Source: Deltaproteobacteria bacterium
GTDB lineage: Bacteria; Desulfobacterota; Desulfobaccia; Desulfobaccales; 0-14-0-80-60-11
Direction of reading: 5' to 3'
Length of the DNA: 64,000 nt
Assembly (NCBI GenBank): GCA_030018495.1
Contig: JASEFS010000010.1
Location: 40,208-104,207 of the forward strand
The position numbers and the translations under genes were made by a program. Below, piece after piece: positions 51,110 through 59,473 of this stretch. How positions within the stretch are numbered: position 1 is the first letter of the stretch; every line of letters starts with the position of its first letter. The notes under the pieces are model-generated. The model did not search any database, was not told the DNA's origin, and saw only the letters and a program-made list of their open reading frames with translations.

Positions 51110-53575
51110 ATGGAAAATCGGCAAAAGTCTCAAGGAAAAGAAAGACCTCGCACCGGAACCAGCCCGGAGACCCTGGCCCAGGCCATCCTGGATAACCTTT
51201 ATTACATCCGGGGATGCCCCCCTGAACTGGCCACCAAGAACGACTGGTATATGGCCCTGGCCCATACGGTTCGGGACCGGCTGCTGGATAAATGGGTGCA
51301 AACCCTCAAGCATCTCAAGGAAGACATCAAGGTGGTGAGTTATCTTTCAGCGGAATTTTTGCTGGGACCGCAGCTGGGCAATCACCTCATCAATTTAGGC
51401 ATCTGGGAGCAAATCAAGGAAGGCGTGTCTCGAAACGGACTCAAGTTGGAAGATCTTCTCGGACAGGAAGGCGAGCCCGGTCTGGGAAACGGCGGCTTAG
51501 GAAGGCTGGCCGCCTGCTACCTGGACTCCCTGGCCACCCTGGACGTTCCCGCCATCGGCTACGGCATCCGCTACGAATTCGGCATCTTCGACCAGGAAAT
51601 ACGGGATGGATGGCAAGTGGAGGTCAGTGACAAATGGCTGGAAATGGGCAATCCCTGGGAGATCTGCAAACCGGAGATTGCTTATCGGGTAGGCTGGAAG
51701 GGCCGCACAGAAATCTACCTTGATACTAACGGCCAAGAGCAGCGGCGCTGGCTTCCGGATCGCATGGTGAAAGGTGTGGCTCACGACTATCCGGTCTCTG
51801 GCTACCGGAACCGGATCACCGGCCTCCTGCGTTTATGGAAAGCGGAAGCAGTGAAGTCCTTCGATTTTGCTGACTTCAACGTTGGAGACTACTACGGCGC
51901 CGTCGAGGAAAAGGTGGTCTCGGAGACCGTCACCAAGGTGCTTTACCCCAATGACGAGCCCGCAGTTGGGAAAATGCTCAGACTGGCCCAGCAGCATTTC
52001 TTCGTTTCCTGTTCGCTGCAGGATATGATCCATATTCACTTGCTGAGGGGAAAAGATCTGGACAGCTTCCATGAGAGCTTCGCGGTCCAGCTCAACGATA
52101 CCCACCCCGCCATCGCGGTGGCGGAGCTGATGCGGCTGCTGGTGGACGAACATTACCTCCCCTGGGAGCAAGCGTGGGAGATCACCCGGCACACCATGGC
52201 CTATACCAATCATACCCTTTTGCCCGAGGCCCTGGAGACCTGGCCGCAGGCGTTCTTTGCCGAACACCTGCCCCGGCACCTGGAAATCATCTATGAAATT
52301 AACCAACGATTTTTAGATGAGGTGCGCCTCAAATTTCCTCGTAACGAGGAGAAGGTCAGGCGGCTGTCGCTGATTGACGAGACCGGGGGCAAATCGGTGC
52401 GCATGGCGAACCTGGCCTCTGTAGGCAGCCATGCCATCAATGGAGTGGCGGCTCTCCATACCGAACTCCTGAAACAGACGGTGCTCAAGGACTTTTATGA
52501 TCTATGGCCGGAGAAGTTCCTCAATGTCACCAACGGGGTGACCCCCCGGCGGTTTCTGGCCCTGAGCAACCCTGGACTGAGCGGGCTTATCACTGACAAA
52601 ATCGGTCCTGGCTGGGTAAAAAATTTGGAACAACTCAGGCGCCTGGAGGAATTTGCTGAAGATCCGGAATTCCACCGGGACTGGCTCCGGGTGAAGCTTG
52701 CGAATAAACAGGCTTTGGCAGCTGATATCAGGGAGCGGACCGGAGTCGTGGTCAATCCGGAAAGCCTCTTCGACATCCAGGTGAAGCGCATTCATGAATA
52801 CAAGCGGCAGCATTTAAATGTGCTGCACATCATCACCCTATTTAATCGCCTGAAAAGCCACCAGGAGCAGAATATCACTCCTCGCACCTTTATCTTCGGG
52901 GGTAAGGCGGCGCCCGGGTATTTGATGGCCAAGCTGATCATCAAGCTCATCAACTCGGTGGCTGAGGTGATGAACAGCGATCCCGACCTCAAGGACCGGC
53001 TCAAGGTGGTATTTTCCCCAAATTTCAATGTGAAAAACGGTCAGCTCATTTACCCCGCGGCCGACCTCTCGGAGCAGATCTCCACCGCCGGCAAGGAGGC
53101 CTCCGGCACCGGCAACATGAAGTTCGCTATGAACGGCGCCCTCACCATCGGCACGCTGGACGGCGCCAACGTGGAAATCAGGGAAGAAGTGGGACCGGAA
53201 AATTTCTTTCTGTTCGGGCTCACGGCTGAAGAGGCGCAAAATCTTAGGCGCGGAGGCTACAACCCGCAACGTTATTATCACGAAGACGATGAACTCAGGG
53301 AGGCCCTGGACCTCATCAACTCGGGGTTCTTCTCCCATGGCGACCGGGACCTGTTCAAGCCCCTGGTGGATTCGCTGTTATACCACGACGACTATCTCTT
53401 GTTGGCCGACTATCGTTCTTACGTGGACCGGCAGGATGAAGTGGGCTACATTTTCCGGGATGAGAAACGCTGGACCCGGATGTCCATCCTCAACGCCGCC
53501 CGTATGGGCAAATTCTCCTCGGACCGGGCCATAAGGGAGTATTGCGAGAAGGTCTGGGGAGTCAGGCCGCTTTGA
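51110..53575 (+). CDS. glgP: Glycogen/starch phosphorylase
   Basis: GlgP releases glucose-1-phosphate from glycogen and uses pyridoxal phosphate. The 821-residue protein, full length for the family, has LSAEFLLGPQLGNHLINLGI, GNGGLGRLAACYLDS, the VQLNDTHPAIAVAELMRLL segment and the PLP-lysine motif EASGTGNMKFAMNGALTIGTLDGANVEI. It is 19 bases downstream of the aldolase. Its stop overlaps the ATG of a GlgX fragment (TGATG), showing that phosphorylase and debranching enzyme were once coupled. Confidence 0.95.
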   Translation: MENRQKSQGKERPRTGTSPETLAQAILDNLYYIRGCPPELATKNDWYMALAHTVRDRLLDKWVQTLKHLKEDIKVVSYLSAEFLLGPQLGNHLINLGIWEQIKEGVSRNGLKLEDLLGQEGEPGLGNGGLGRLAACYLDSLATLDVPAIGYGIRYEFGIFDQEIRDGWQVEVSDKWLEMGNPWEICKPEIAYRVGWKGRTEIYLDTNGQEQRRWLPDRMVKGVAHDYPVSGYRNRITGLLRLWKAEAVKSFDFADFNVGDYYGAVEEKVVSETVTKVLYPNDEPAVGKMLRLAQQHFFVSCSLQDMIHIHLLRGKDLDSFHESFAVQLNDTHPAIAVAELMRLLVDEHYLPWEQAWEITRHTMAYTNHTLLPEALETWPQAFFAEHLPRHLEIIYEINQRFLDEVRLKFPRNEEKVRRLSLIDETGGKSVRMANLASVGSHAINGVAALHTELLKQTVLKDFYDLWPEKFLNVTNGVTPRRFLALSNPGLSGLITDKIGPGWVKNLEQLRRLEEFAEDPEFHRDWLRVKLANKQALAADIRERTGVVVNPESLFDIQVKRIHEYKRQHLNVLHIITLFNRLKSHQEQNITPRTFIFGGKAAPGYLMAKLIIKLINSVAEVMNSDPDLKDRLKVVFSPNFNVKNGQLIYPAADLSEQISTAGKEASGTGNMKFAMNGALTIGTLDGANVEIREEVGPENFFLFGLTAEEAQNLRRGGYNPQRYYHEDDELREALDLINSGFFSHGDRDLFKPLVDSLLYHDDYLLLADYRSYVDRQDEVGYIFRDEKRWTRMSILNAARMGKFSSDRAIREYCEKVWGVRPL

Positions 53576-53817
53576 TGGCAGGGAGAAAATCCGTGGGTTT
53601 GCCGGCCGAAAAAGGACACAGTTTTCCCTTAGGAGCCACGGTTTATCCAGAAGGGGTCAATTTCAGCGTTTTCGCCAAAGGCGCCACCGGAGTAGAATTG
53701 CTCCTATTCGGGGACATAGATTCGCCTCGGCCTGAACAGGTGGTTACTCTCGACCCCCGCCAAAACAGGACCTATCATTATTGGCACGTCTTCGTCCCCT
53801 GTCTTAAAGCCGGCTAG
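53575..53817 (+). pseudogene. glgX: GlgX-type debranching enzyme, N-terminal remnant
   Basis: The 80 codons read ...KGHSFPLGATVYPEGVNFSVFAKGATGVELLLF, then TLDPRQNRTYHYWHVFVPCLKAG, the CBM48 N-terminal domain of glycogen debranching enzymes. Intact genes go on with more than 600 residues; here a TAG follows, and 46 bases later the phosphofructokinase gene starts. It is a truncated remnant with no catalytic domain. Confidence 0.85.
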
Positions 53818-53863
53818 ATCGGCCAGGGGATTAAAAAAGCAACCCGCCGGGAAAGTAAACAAA

Positions 53864-55153
53864 ATGCAAGAAATTGACCTGAATTTTGCGGTTTCGAAGC
53901 TGGGTGAAGGCCGGATCACTTCACCCGTTACCGGGGCGCGCTTTGTCAGTGAAGGGGAGCGCGTGCTTTACCATTCCGAGCTTAAGGGACTCAAGAGCTA
54001 TCTTGACTCCGGAAGAGAGCCTCCTGGCCTGGAAATGGCCGGCCCCCGGGAGAAAATCTTCTTTGACCCCACCAACCTTAAGTGCGGCATTGTGACCTGT
54101 GGGGGCTTATGCCCAGGTTTAAATGACGTTATCCGGTCCATCACCCTGACCCTTACCCACCAGTACGGGGTGAAGCGGGTGTTGGGCTTCCGTTATGGCT
54201 ATGAAGGGCTCAGCTCCAAGTTCAATCACGCTCCTCTGGAATTGACCCCGGAGGCGGTGAGGGCCATCCATGAAACAGGGGGCACCATTCTGGGCTCCTC
54301 CCGGGGCAGCCAGGATATCGGCGACATGGTGGACACCCTGACCCGTCTGAATATCGGTATTCTGTTTGCCATCGGCGGGGACGGGACCCTCCGGGGCGCC
54401 CAGGCCATCGCCCGGGAGGTCGGCCGGCGCGGTTTAAAGATCGGCGTCATCGGCATTCCCAAGACCATTGACAATGATATCTCTTTCACTCAAAAAACTT
54501 TCGGCTTCGACACCGCCGGCTCCGAAGCCCGGCGAGCCATTAACGCGGCCCACTGTGAGGCCGAGGGAGCCAGAAACGGCATCGGATTAGTGAAGCTGAT
54601 GGGGCGGGATTCCGGTTTTATCGCGACTTTTGCTGCGTTGGCCAACAGTCACGTTAATTTCTGCCTGGTGCCGGAGGTGCCCTTTAAGCTGCAGGCCTTC
54701 CTTAAGGCCCTGGAGGAGAGGCTGGCGCAGCGGGGGCACGCCGTCATCGTAGTGGCTGAAGGGGCGGGCCAGGACCTTCTGGCACAGACATCTGAATGTG
54801 ACGCTTCCGGCAACGTGCGGTACGGCGATATCGGAATTTTCCTGAAAGACCGGATTAAGGAGCATTTCAGCCAAACCGGACGAAAAGTGGAACTTAAATA
54901 TATCGATCCCAGCTACACCATTCGAAGCCTGCCGGCCGATGCCTGGGATTCGGCATTTTGCCTGCTGCTGGGACAATATGCGGTGCACGCGGGGATGGCC
55001 GGCAGGACCGATATGATTGTGGCCTACTGGAATCACCAGGGGGCTCACGTGCCCATTTCCCTGGCAGTATCGCAGCGGAAAAAACTGGATCCCGAAGGCT
55101 GGATTTGGAACAGCGTTCTGGCCATCACCGGGCAACCCAGGGACCTAGTTTGA
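53864..55153 (+). CDS. pfkA: 6-phosphofructokinase (group III, probably ATP-dependent)
   Basis: The enzyme makes fructose-1,6-bisphosphate. The 429-residue protein has the long N-terminal extension of the plant/spirochaete-like branch, GIVTCGGLCPGLNDVIRSI, AIGGDGTLRGA, PKTIDNDISFTQKTFGFDTA, and LMGRDSGFIATFAAL. In GGDGT the fourth residue is glycine, as in ATP enzymes; PPi enzymes have aspartate there. The lysine in PKTIDND is, however, common in PPi forms, so the phosphoryl donor is not certain. With aldolase and phosphorylase next to it, it channels glycogen carbon into glycolysis. Confidence 0.92.
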   Translation: MQEIDLNFAVSKLGEGRITSPVTGARFVSEGERVLYHSELKGLKSYLDSGREPPGLEMAGPREKIFFDPTNLKCGIVTCGGLCPGLNDVIRSITLTLTHQYGVKRVLGFRYGYEGLSSKFNHAPLELTPEAVRAIHETGGTILGSSRGSQDIGDMVDTLTRLNIGILFAIGGDGTLRGAQAIAREVGRRGLKIGVIGIPKTIDNDISFTQKTFGFDTAGSEARRAINAAHCEAEGARNGIGLVKLMGRDSGFIATFAALANSHVNFCLVPEVPFKLQAFLKALEERLAQRGHAVIVVAEGAGQDLLAQTSECDASGNVRYGDIGIFLKDRIKEHFSQTGRKVELKYIDPSYTIRSLPADAWDSAFCLLLGQYAVHAGMAGRTDMIVAYWNHQGAHVPISLAVSQRKKLDPEGWIWNSVLAITGQPRDLV

Positions 55154-55188
55154 GCAGAGTAAGGCAGAATTCATAATGGAGGAGCACC

Positions 55189-55269
55189 ATGGAATTGATC
55201 GATAACGCCACGGTTCATAAGTTTCATTTGAGGGAAAATTTCCAGCAGACCTTTGAGGCTCAGGGCTGA
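55189..55269 (+). CDS. Tiny ORF of 26 codons with strong RBS, probably a gene start remnant
   Basis: ATG 55189 follows a near-perfect RBS (ATGGAGGAGCACC). The product is MELIDNATVHKFHLRENFQQ plus FEAQG and stop. The quality of the RBS and position right after pfkA suggest that a larger gene once started here and was cut, as with the other remnants in this stretch. I cannot tell which gene. Confidence 0.35.
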   Translation: MELIDNATVHKFHLRENFQQTFEAQG

Positions 55270-55383
55270 AGTGCCTGGTGTCTAGGAGAATCCTCTGAAT
55301 ATCTTACCTGGTTGGGGACATGCGGAGCTCATAAATGTGGAGTAGGCCCGGGATCGGGTTTGTTTAGAGAAAGGCCGAAAGTT

Positions 55384-56706
55384 ATGTATGCCTATCATGA
55401 TGATTTAGCCAGATTGATTCGTGATCGTTGGCCAACTGTGGCCAAAGACCGGATGGAGAGGGGTCAATTTCCGGCCGTTCCCCTTCCTGCTCCTCCCTTC
55501 TTTGAAAATCTCCTCTCCATCTGTTATCAGGTTAGTATGCTGCGTGAGGAAGAAAGACCTGTAAGTCTCCGTATTCTGTTGGCGGGGCCTGAGCTGTTTT
55601 CTAATCAAGAGTTTCCCCCTATGGGACTCCACCGCTTGGTATTTACAAAACCGCGGCCTTGTAATGAAACTGAATTGAAAAAATTATCTCCCGCAGTAGA
55701 CTTTTCTCGCTCTCTAGTGGGGGCCACCCTGAATCAAGAAGGTGAATGGCAGATATGGGGACTGGTGCTGTCTGGAACCCGGTGGCTGCAACATCATCAT
55801 GGCGGCCGTAAAGTTCCCCCGGCCTTTCCCGATGCGCCAGTCATCTGGATAAAGGGCCCCGGACGCTTAACCGTTCTCAGGGGAACCGAGAGTTTGGCGA
55901 CCCTGACTGAAGGCCGCATTATCACTCCCTCGATCAATGTCTTTGAATCGATCTGGCTGAGAGACTATTTTGACTGGGCTCAGTTCGAGTGGCCTGAAAT
56001 ATATATTAGACTGTTGGAGAAACAAAATTGGCCTGCCATTACTGATTCGAATCTACCCGGGATCATTGTCAGACAGGCAGTCATGCGTATCATCAGTACC
56101 ATGCGCGAGGCCCGCAAAGGCGGCACCCTCATTATTGTCCCCCATGAACACTCTCATGAATTTACTTCAAGAAACCCGCTGATAAACATCAAATACCAAT
56201 TCAAGGAAGATGAGACGCGATATCGCTTTCTGAGGCTAATGCTCGAAACTCTTCAAACCCTGGCAGAGGAAAAAGCCCACAAAATTGATCCAGGCAAAAA
56301 AGTTACCTGGGTAGAGTACATCGGTAGTGACAGCGAAAAACTGGCTTGCCTGGAAGAAGCGTGGTTCGAATTATCCCATCAATTGTCCGATTTTGCGATG
56401 GTTGACGGAGCGGTCTTGTTGACTAGAGGTGGTTGTATGCTCGGTTTTGGCGGGTTTATCTTAGGCGACTATGACCGGGTGACGACGGTGGCCAGGGCCC
56501 TGGATATAGAAGGGAAGCACCGGCAGGAGGAGTTGACCGAGAATGTCGGCGCGCGCCATCGCTCCGTCTATTACTTATGTCACCAGGTTCCCGAAGCTTT
56601 GGGGATCGTAATTTCACAGGACGGAAATGCCCGGTTCATCAAGTTTAAGGATGGGCAGGTAACCTATTGGGAGCAGGCCATATCATTTGCACTGAAAGTT
56701 TCATGA
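55384..56706 (+). CDS. DACNV sensor-domain protein with diadenylate-cyclase-like motifs
   Basis: The 440-residue protein matches the DACNV type (a DisA-related sensor/enzyme group). Near the C-terminus it has VDGAVLLTRGG (DGA at 341-343), GFGGFIL, and GARHRSVYYLCH (RHRS at 391-394). In diadenylate cyclases DGA and RHR are the ATP-binding and catalytic motifs, so c-di-AMP-type synthesis or sensing is conceivable. The segment after that, LGIVISQDGNARFIKFKDGQVTYW, is also typical. The DNA is visibly richer in A/T than its neighbours, hinting at another origin. The start is at 55384 (MYAYHDD); the frame upstream looks non-coding. Confidence 0.72.
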   Translation: MYAYHDDLARLIRDRWPTVAKDRMERGQFPAVPLPAPPFFENLLSICYQVSMLREEERPVSLRILLAGPELFSNQEFPPMGLHRLVFTKPRPCNETELKKLSPAVDFSRSLVGATLNQEGEWQIWGLVLSGTRWLQHHHGGRKVPPAFPDAPVIWIKGPGRLTVLRGTESLATLTEGRIITPSINVFESIWLRDYFDWAQFEWPEIYIRLLEKQNWPAITDSNLPGIIVRQAVMRIISTMREARKGGTLIIVPHEHSHEFTSRNPLINIKYQFKEDETRYRFLRLMLETLQTLAEEKAHKIDPGKKVTWVEYIGSDSEKLACLEEAWFELSHQLSDFAMVDGAVLLTRGGCMLGFGGFILGDYDRVTTVARALDIEGKHRQEELTENVGARHRSVYYLCHQVPEALGIVISQDGNARFIKFKDGQVTYWEQAISFALKVS

Positions 56707-56761
56707 GAGCCCAAATTCTTTCTGCTAATGTTCTAAACTTCTTGATTAGAGGAGCTGCGGC

Positions 56762-58102
56762 ATGTGGTTGTTCTTTTGCTTCATTTGGTTGACCCTGACG
56801 GCGCCGGCCTGGGCCCAGTCTCAGCCGCCTGCGGCCAGAAACCTCCTCACCCTGGAGGAGGCGGTAAGCACTGCCCTGCGAGATAACCGCCAAGTGAAGA
56901 ATGCCGCCCTGGAGGTCTCGAAATCGGAGCATATGCTGGCCGCGGTGCGCACCCGCCGCTGGCCGAGTTTCGATGTAATTGTGGGAGAGAACTGGCTCCT
57001 TAACCCCCCGGAGAATTTCAATGCCCTCGGCGGTGCTCCGGGCGTGCTGCCGATTCCGATTCCGATTACCAGCGCAACGAATCTTGTCTCAAACCGGCAG
57101 CCTACTGCCTTAATGACGGGTTTAATGGCCCAGCCTTTGAGCCAGCAATACCGTATCGGCCTGAACATCTCCATGCACGACGTGATGCGGGATATTGCCC
57201 GGGAGCAATTGCGGGCCAAACGCCAGAGCGTGGCCAGCGAGGTGAAGCGCCTCTATTACGGGATTCTCCAGACCCAGAGCTCCCTGGAGAGCGTCGAGGA
57301 GACCATCCGCTTCCTGCGGGAATTGAACCGGTTGTCCAGCCGCTATCTCAAGGAAAAGACGGTTCTCAAGTCCGAACTCCTGGAGGCCCAGGCCAGACTG
57401 GCTCAAGAGGAGCAGCAGCAGATTGTGCTGCATAACCAGCTGGCCACCCAAAAGCAGCAGCTCAACGACCTGATGGGCCGCAATATCCTCACGGAGTTTC
57501 GGGTCAATCCGGTACCCGAGGCTACCGCCCAGGAGAACGACCTGGATGGGGCTAGGGCCCGGGCTTTACAGCAGCGTCCGGAGGTCCAGGAATCAAGGCT
57601 CAAAGTTAGGCAGGCGGAGTATGACCGCTGGATTAAGCAGTCAGAATATATCCCTGATATCAGCTTCATCGCTTCTTATGCCAGGACCGTGAATCTATCG
57701 CCGGTCCCGGAAAATCTGGGCTTTGCCGGGTTTTTGATGACTTGGGAGCCCTTTGATTGGGGTCGCAAGCGCCACGAACTGGCGAGCAAGACCCAAACTG
57801 TGGCCCAGACGAAAAATATGAGCCGGGAAACCGAATCCCAGGTGCTCATCGACGTGGACAGCAAATTCCGTAATCTCCAGGCCAGCCGGGGACAGCTTAA
57901 GGCAAGCAGGGCCGTCCAGCAAGCGGCGCGGGAAAAGCTTAAGGAAACGATGGACGCTTTCAAGAACGAAGCCGCGCTAATCAAGGACGTGCTCCAAGCC
58001 CAGACCCATCTGGCCCAGGCCGACAGCGAATATCAAAAATCTCTGTCCGGCTTCTGGACGGCCAAGGCCGAATTTGAAAAGGCCACGGGGGAAGAGAAAT
58101 GA
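56762..58102 (+). CDS. TolC-family outer-membrane efflux protein (pump 3)
   Basis: The 446-residue channel protein has a signal peptide (MWLFFCFIWLTLTAPAWAQ), then LLTLEEAVSTALRDNRQVKNAALEV, the typical first TolC helix, and a repeat with LQQRPEVQESRLKVRQAEYD. There is no lipobox, unlike the two OprM-like proteins earlier in the window. The stop overlaps the adaptor start by four bases (ATGA). It is the outer part of a tripartite pump with the next two genes. Confidence 0.9.
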   Translation: MWLFFCFIWLTLTAPAWAQSQPPAARNLLTLEEAVSTALRDNRQVKNAALEVSKSEHMLAAVRTRRWPSFDVIVGENWLLNPPENFNALGGAPGVLPIPIPITSATNLVSNRQPTALMTGLMAQPLSQQYRIGLNISMHDVMRDIAREQLRAKRQSVASEVKRLYYGILQTQSSLESVEETIRFLRELNRLSSRYLKEKTVLKSELLEAQARLAQEEQQQIVLHNQLATQKQQLNDLMGRNILTEFRVNPVPEATAQENDLDGARARALQQRPEVQESRLKVRQAEYDRWIKQSEYIPDISFIASYARTVNLSPVPENLGFAGFLMTWEPFDWGRKRHELASKTQTVAQTKNMSRETESQVLIDVDSKFRNLQASRGQLKASRAVQQAAREKLKETMDAFKNEAALIKDVLQAQTHLAQADSEYQKSLSGFWTAKAEFEKATGEEK

Positions 58103-59256
58103 GCATGACGCTTTATAAATTTCCAGGGACCGCCCTGCCATGGCTGCTTTTGGCCGTTCTGTTTATCGGATGCGGTCCGGCGGAAAAGCCTGAACCGCCC
58201 CCAATCCCCGTGGTAGTCAGCCTCGCTGAGGCCTACCAGGGGAACGGCGAGGTCCGCTATTCCGGCAATATTCTGCCCTACGCCCACGTCGAGCTGGCTT
58301 TCAAATCAGGGGGCTATCTCACCAACATTCTCCAGGTCAAGGGCGTAGACGGCAAGATGCGCAACGTCCACGAAGGCGATTACGTGAAAGGGGGCGCCGT
58401 ATTGGCCCAGGTGCGCCAAAGCGATTACGAGGCCAAGCTGGCGCAGGCCGGCGGCCAGGCTGCCGCGGCCCGGGCTGCGTTGGAGCACGCCAGCCTGGAC
58501 TTGAAGCGGGCCCGGAATCTGTATGCGGCCAACAGCATGACAAAATCCGACTACGATAAAGCCGTGGCCCGATACGGCGAGGCGATGGGCACCGCGGCCT
58601 CAACCGGGGCCCAGGTCAAAGAGGCCCGGATCGCCATGGAGGATACCAAACTCAAGGCCCCCACCGGCTCCCTGGTGCTGAAGCGCAAGGTAGAAGTGGG
58701 CGACCTCGTCAACGCCGGCACCGTGGGTTTCATCGTGGCCAACACCGAAAAGGTTAAGGTGGTCTTCGGCATTTCTGACCTGATGCTGAAATATGTAAAG
58801 CTGGGGGACCAGTTGGCCGTCACCACTGAGGCGCTGCGGGGTCGTCAATTCCGCGGCCAGGTAACCGCCATCTCGCCCTCGGCCGACCCCAAGAGCCGGG
58901 TATTTGATGTGGAGATCACCCTCCCCAACCCTGACCAGGATTTGAAGGTGGGTATGATTGCCGCGGTGGCAGTGGCCACCGGCGAGGCTCCCACAACGGG
59001 TACCGTGGTGCCGCTGACTGCCGTGGTGCGCTCCCGGACCAACCCCCAGGGCTACGCCCTATTTGTGGTTGAAGAGAAGGGCGGCAAACAGATCGCCCGT
59101 CTGCGGGACAACATCGAATTGGGTGAGGTTTTCGGGAACAAGATCACCGTTGCCAAGGGGGTCAAAGTCGGCGAACCGGTCGTCGTCACCGGCGCCACTT
59201 TGGTGACCGATGGGCAGCGGGTGAGGATTATTCCGCCGCCGGAGACGCAAATGTAA
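58099..59256 (+). CDS. RND periplasmic adaptor lipoprotein (pump 3)
   Basis: The 385-residue adaptor has a lipoprotein signal ending LFIGCGPAEK. Lipoyl parts are GEVRYSGNILPYAHVELAFKSGGYL and MEDTKLKAPTGSLVLKRKVEVGDLV, separated by a short coiled-coil (QAGGQAAAARAALEHASLDLKRA). A glycine/lysine-rich insert (KGVDGKMRNVHEGDYVKGG) lengthens the first lipoyl half. The last domain, beta-barrel and membrane-proximal, has KVKVVFGISDLMLKYVKLGDQL. The permease follows after a palindrome-filled gap. Confidence 0.9.
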   Translation: MSMTLYKFPGTALPWLLLAVLFIGCGPAEKPEPPPIPVVVSLAEAYQGNGEVRYSGNILPYAHVELAFKSGGYLTNILQVKGVDGKMRNVHEGDYVKGGAVLAQVRQSDYEAKLAQAGGQAAAARAALEHASLDLKRARNLYAANSMTKSDYDKAVARYGEAMGTAASTGAQVKEARIAMEDTKLKAPTGSLVLKRKVEVGDLVNAGTVGFIVANTEKVKVVFGISDLMLKYVKLGDQLAVTTEALRGRQFRGQVTAISPSADPKSRVFDVEITLPNPDQDLKVGMIAAVAVATGEAPTTGTVVPLTAVVRSRTNPQGYALFVVEEKGGKQIARLRDNIELGEVFGNKITVAKGVKVGEPVVVTGATLVTDGQRVRIIPPPETQM

Positions 59257-59301
59257 CTTTGTCTTGTTCGCCATCTTGGGGTGGGAGACGCACCCTCTCC
59301 T

Positions 59302-59452
59302 GGTTCCCAAGCTCTGCTTGGGAACCCCATTAACCGCCAAGCTCCTGCTTGGCACAAAAGATAGAGCGGTGTCGCAGACTGAAGAGAGGCCGGACAGATG
59401 CCCAAGCTGAGCTTGGGCAAAAATGCCGTTCCCAAGCCGGAGCTTGGGAACG
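59302..59452. repeat. Cluster of four CCCAAGC palindromes inside the pump 3 operon
   Basis: Four inverted repeats stand in 151 bases: GGTTCCCAAGC-TCT-GCTTGGGAACC (59302-59326), GCCAAGC-TCCT-GCTTGGC (59336-59353), TGCCCAAGC-TGA-GCTTGGGCA (59399-59419) and CGTTCCCAAGC-CGGA-GCTTGGGAACG (59427-59452). All share the core CCAAGC/GCTTGG with the palindrome at 9050. They lie between adaptor and permease and would form strong hairpins in the mRNA. Confidence 0.8.
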
Positions 59453-59473
59453 ATAAAAGAATAGCAACTTACC

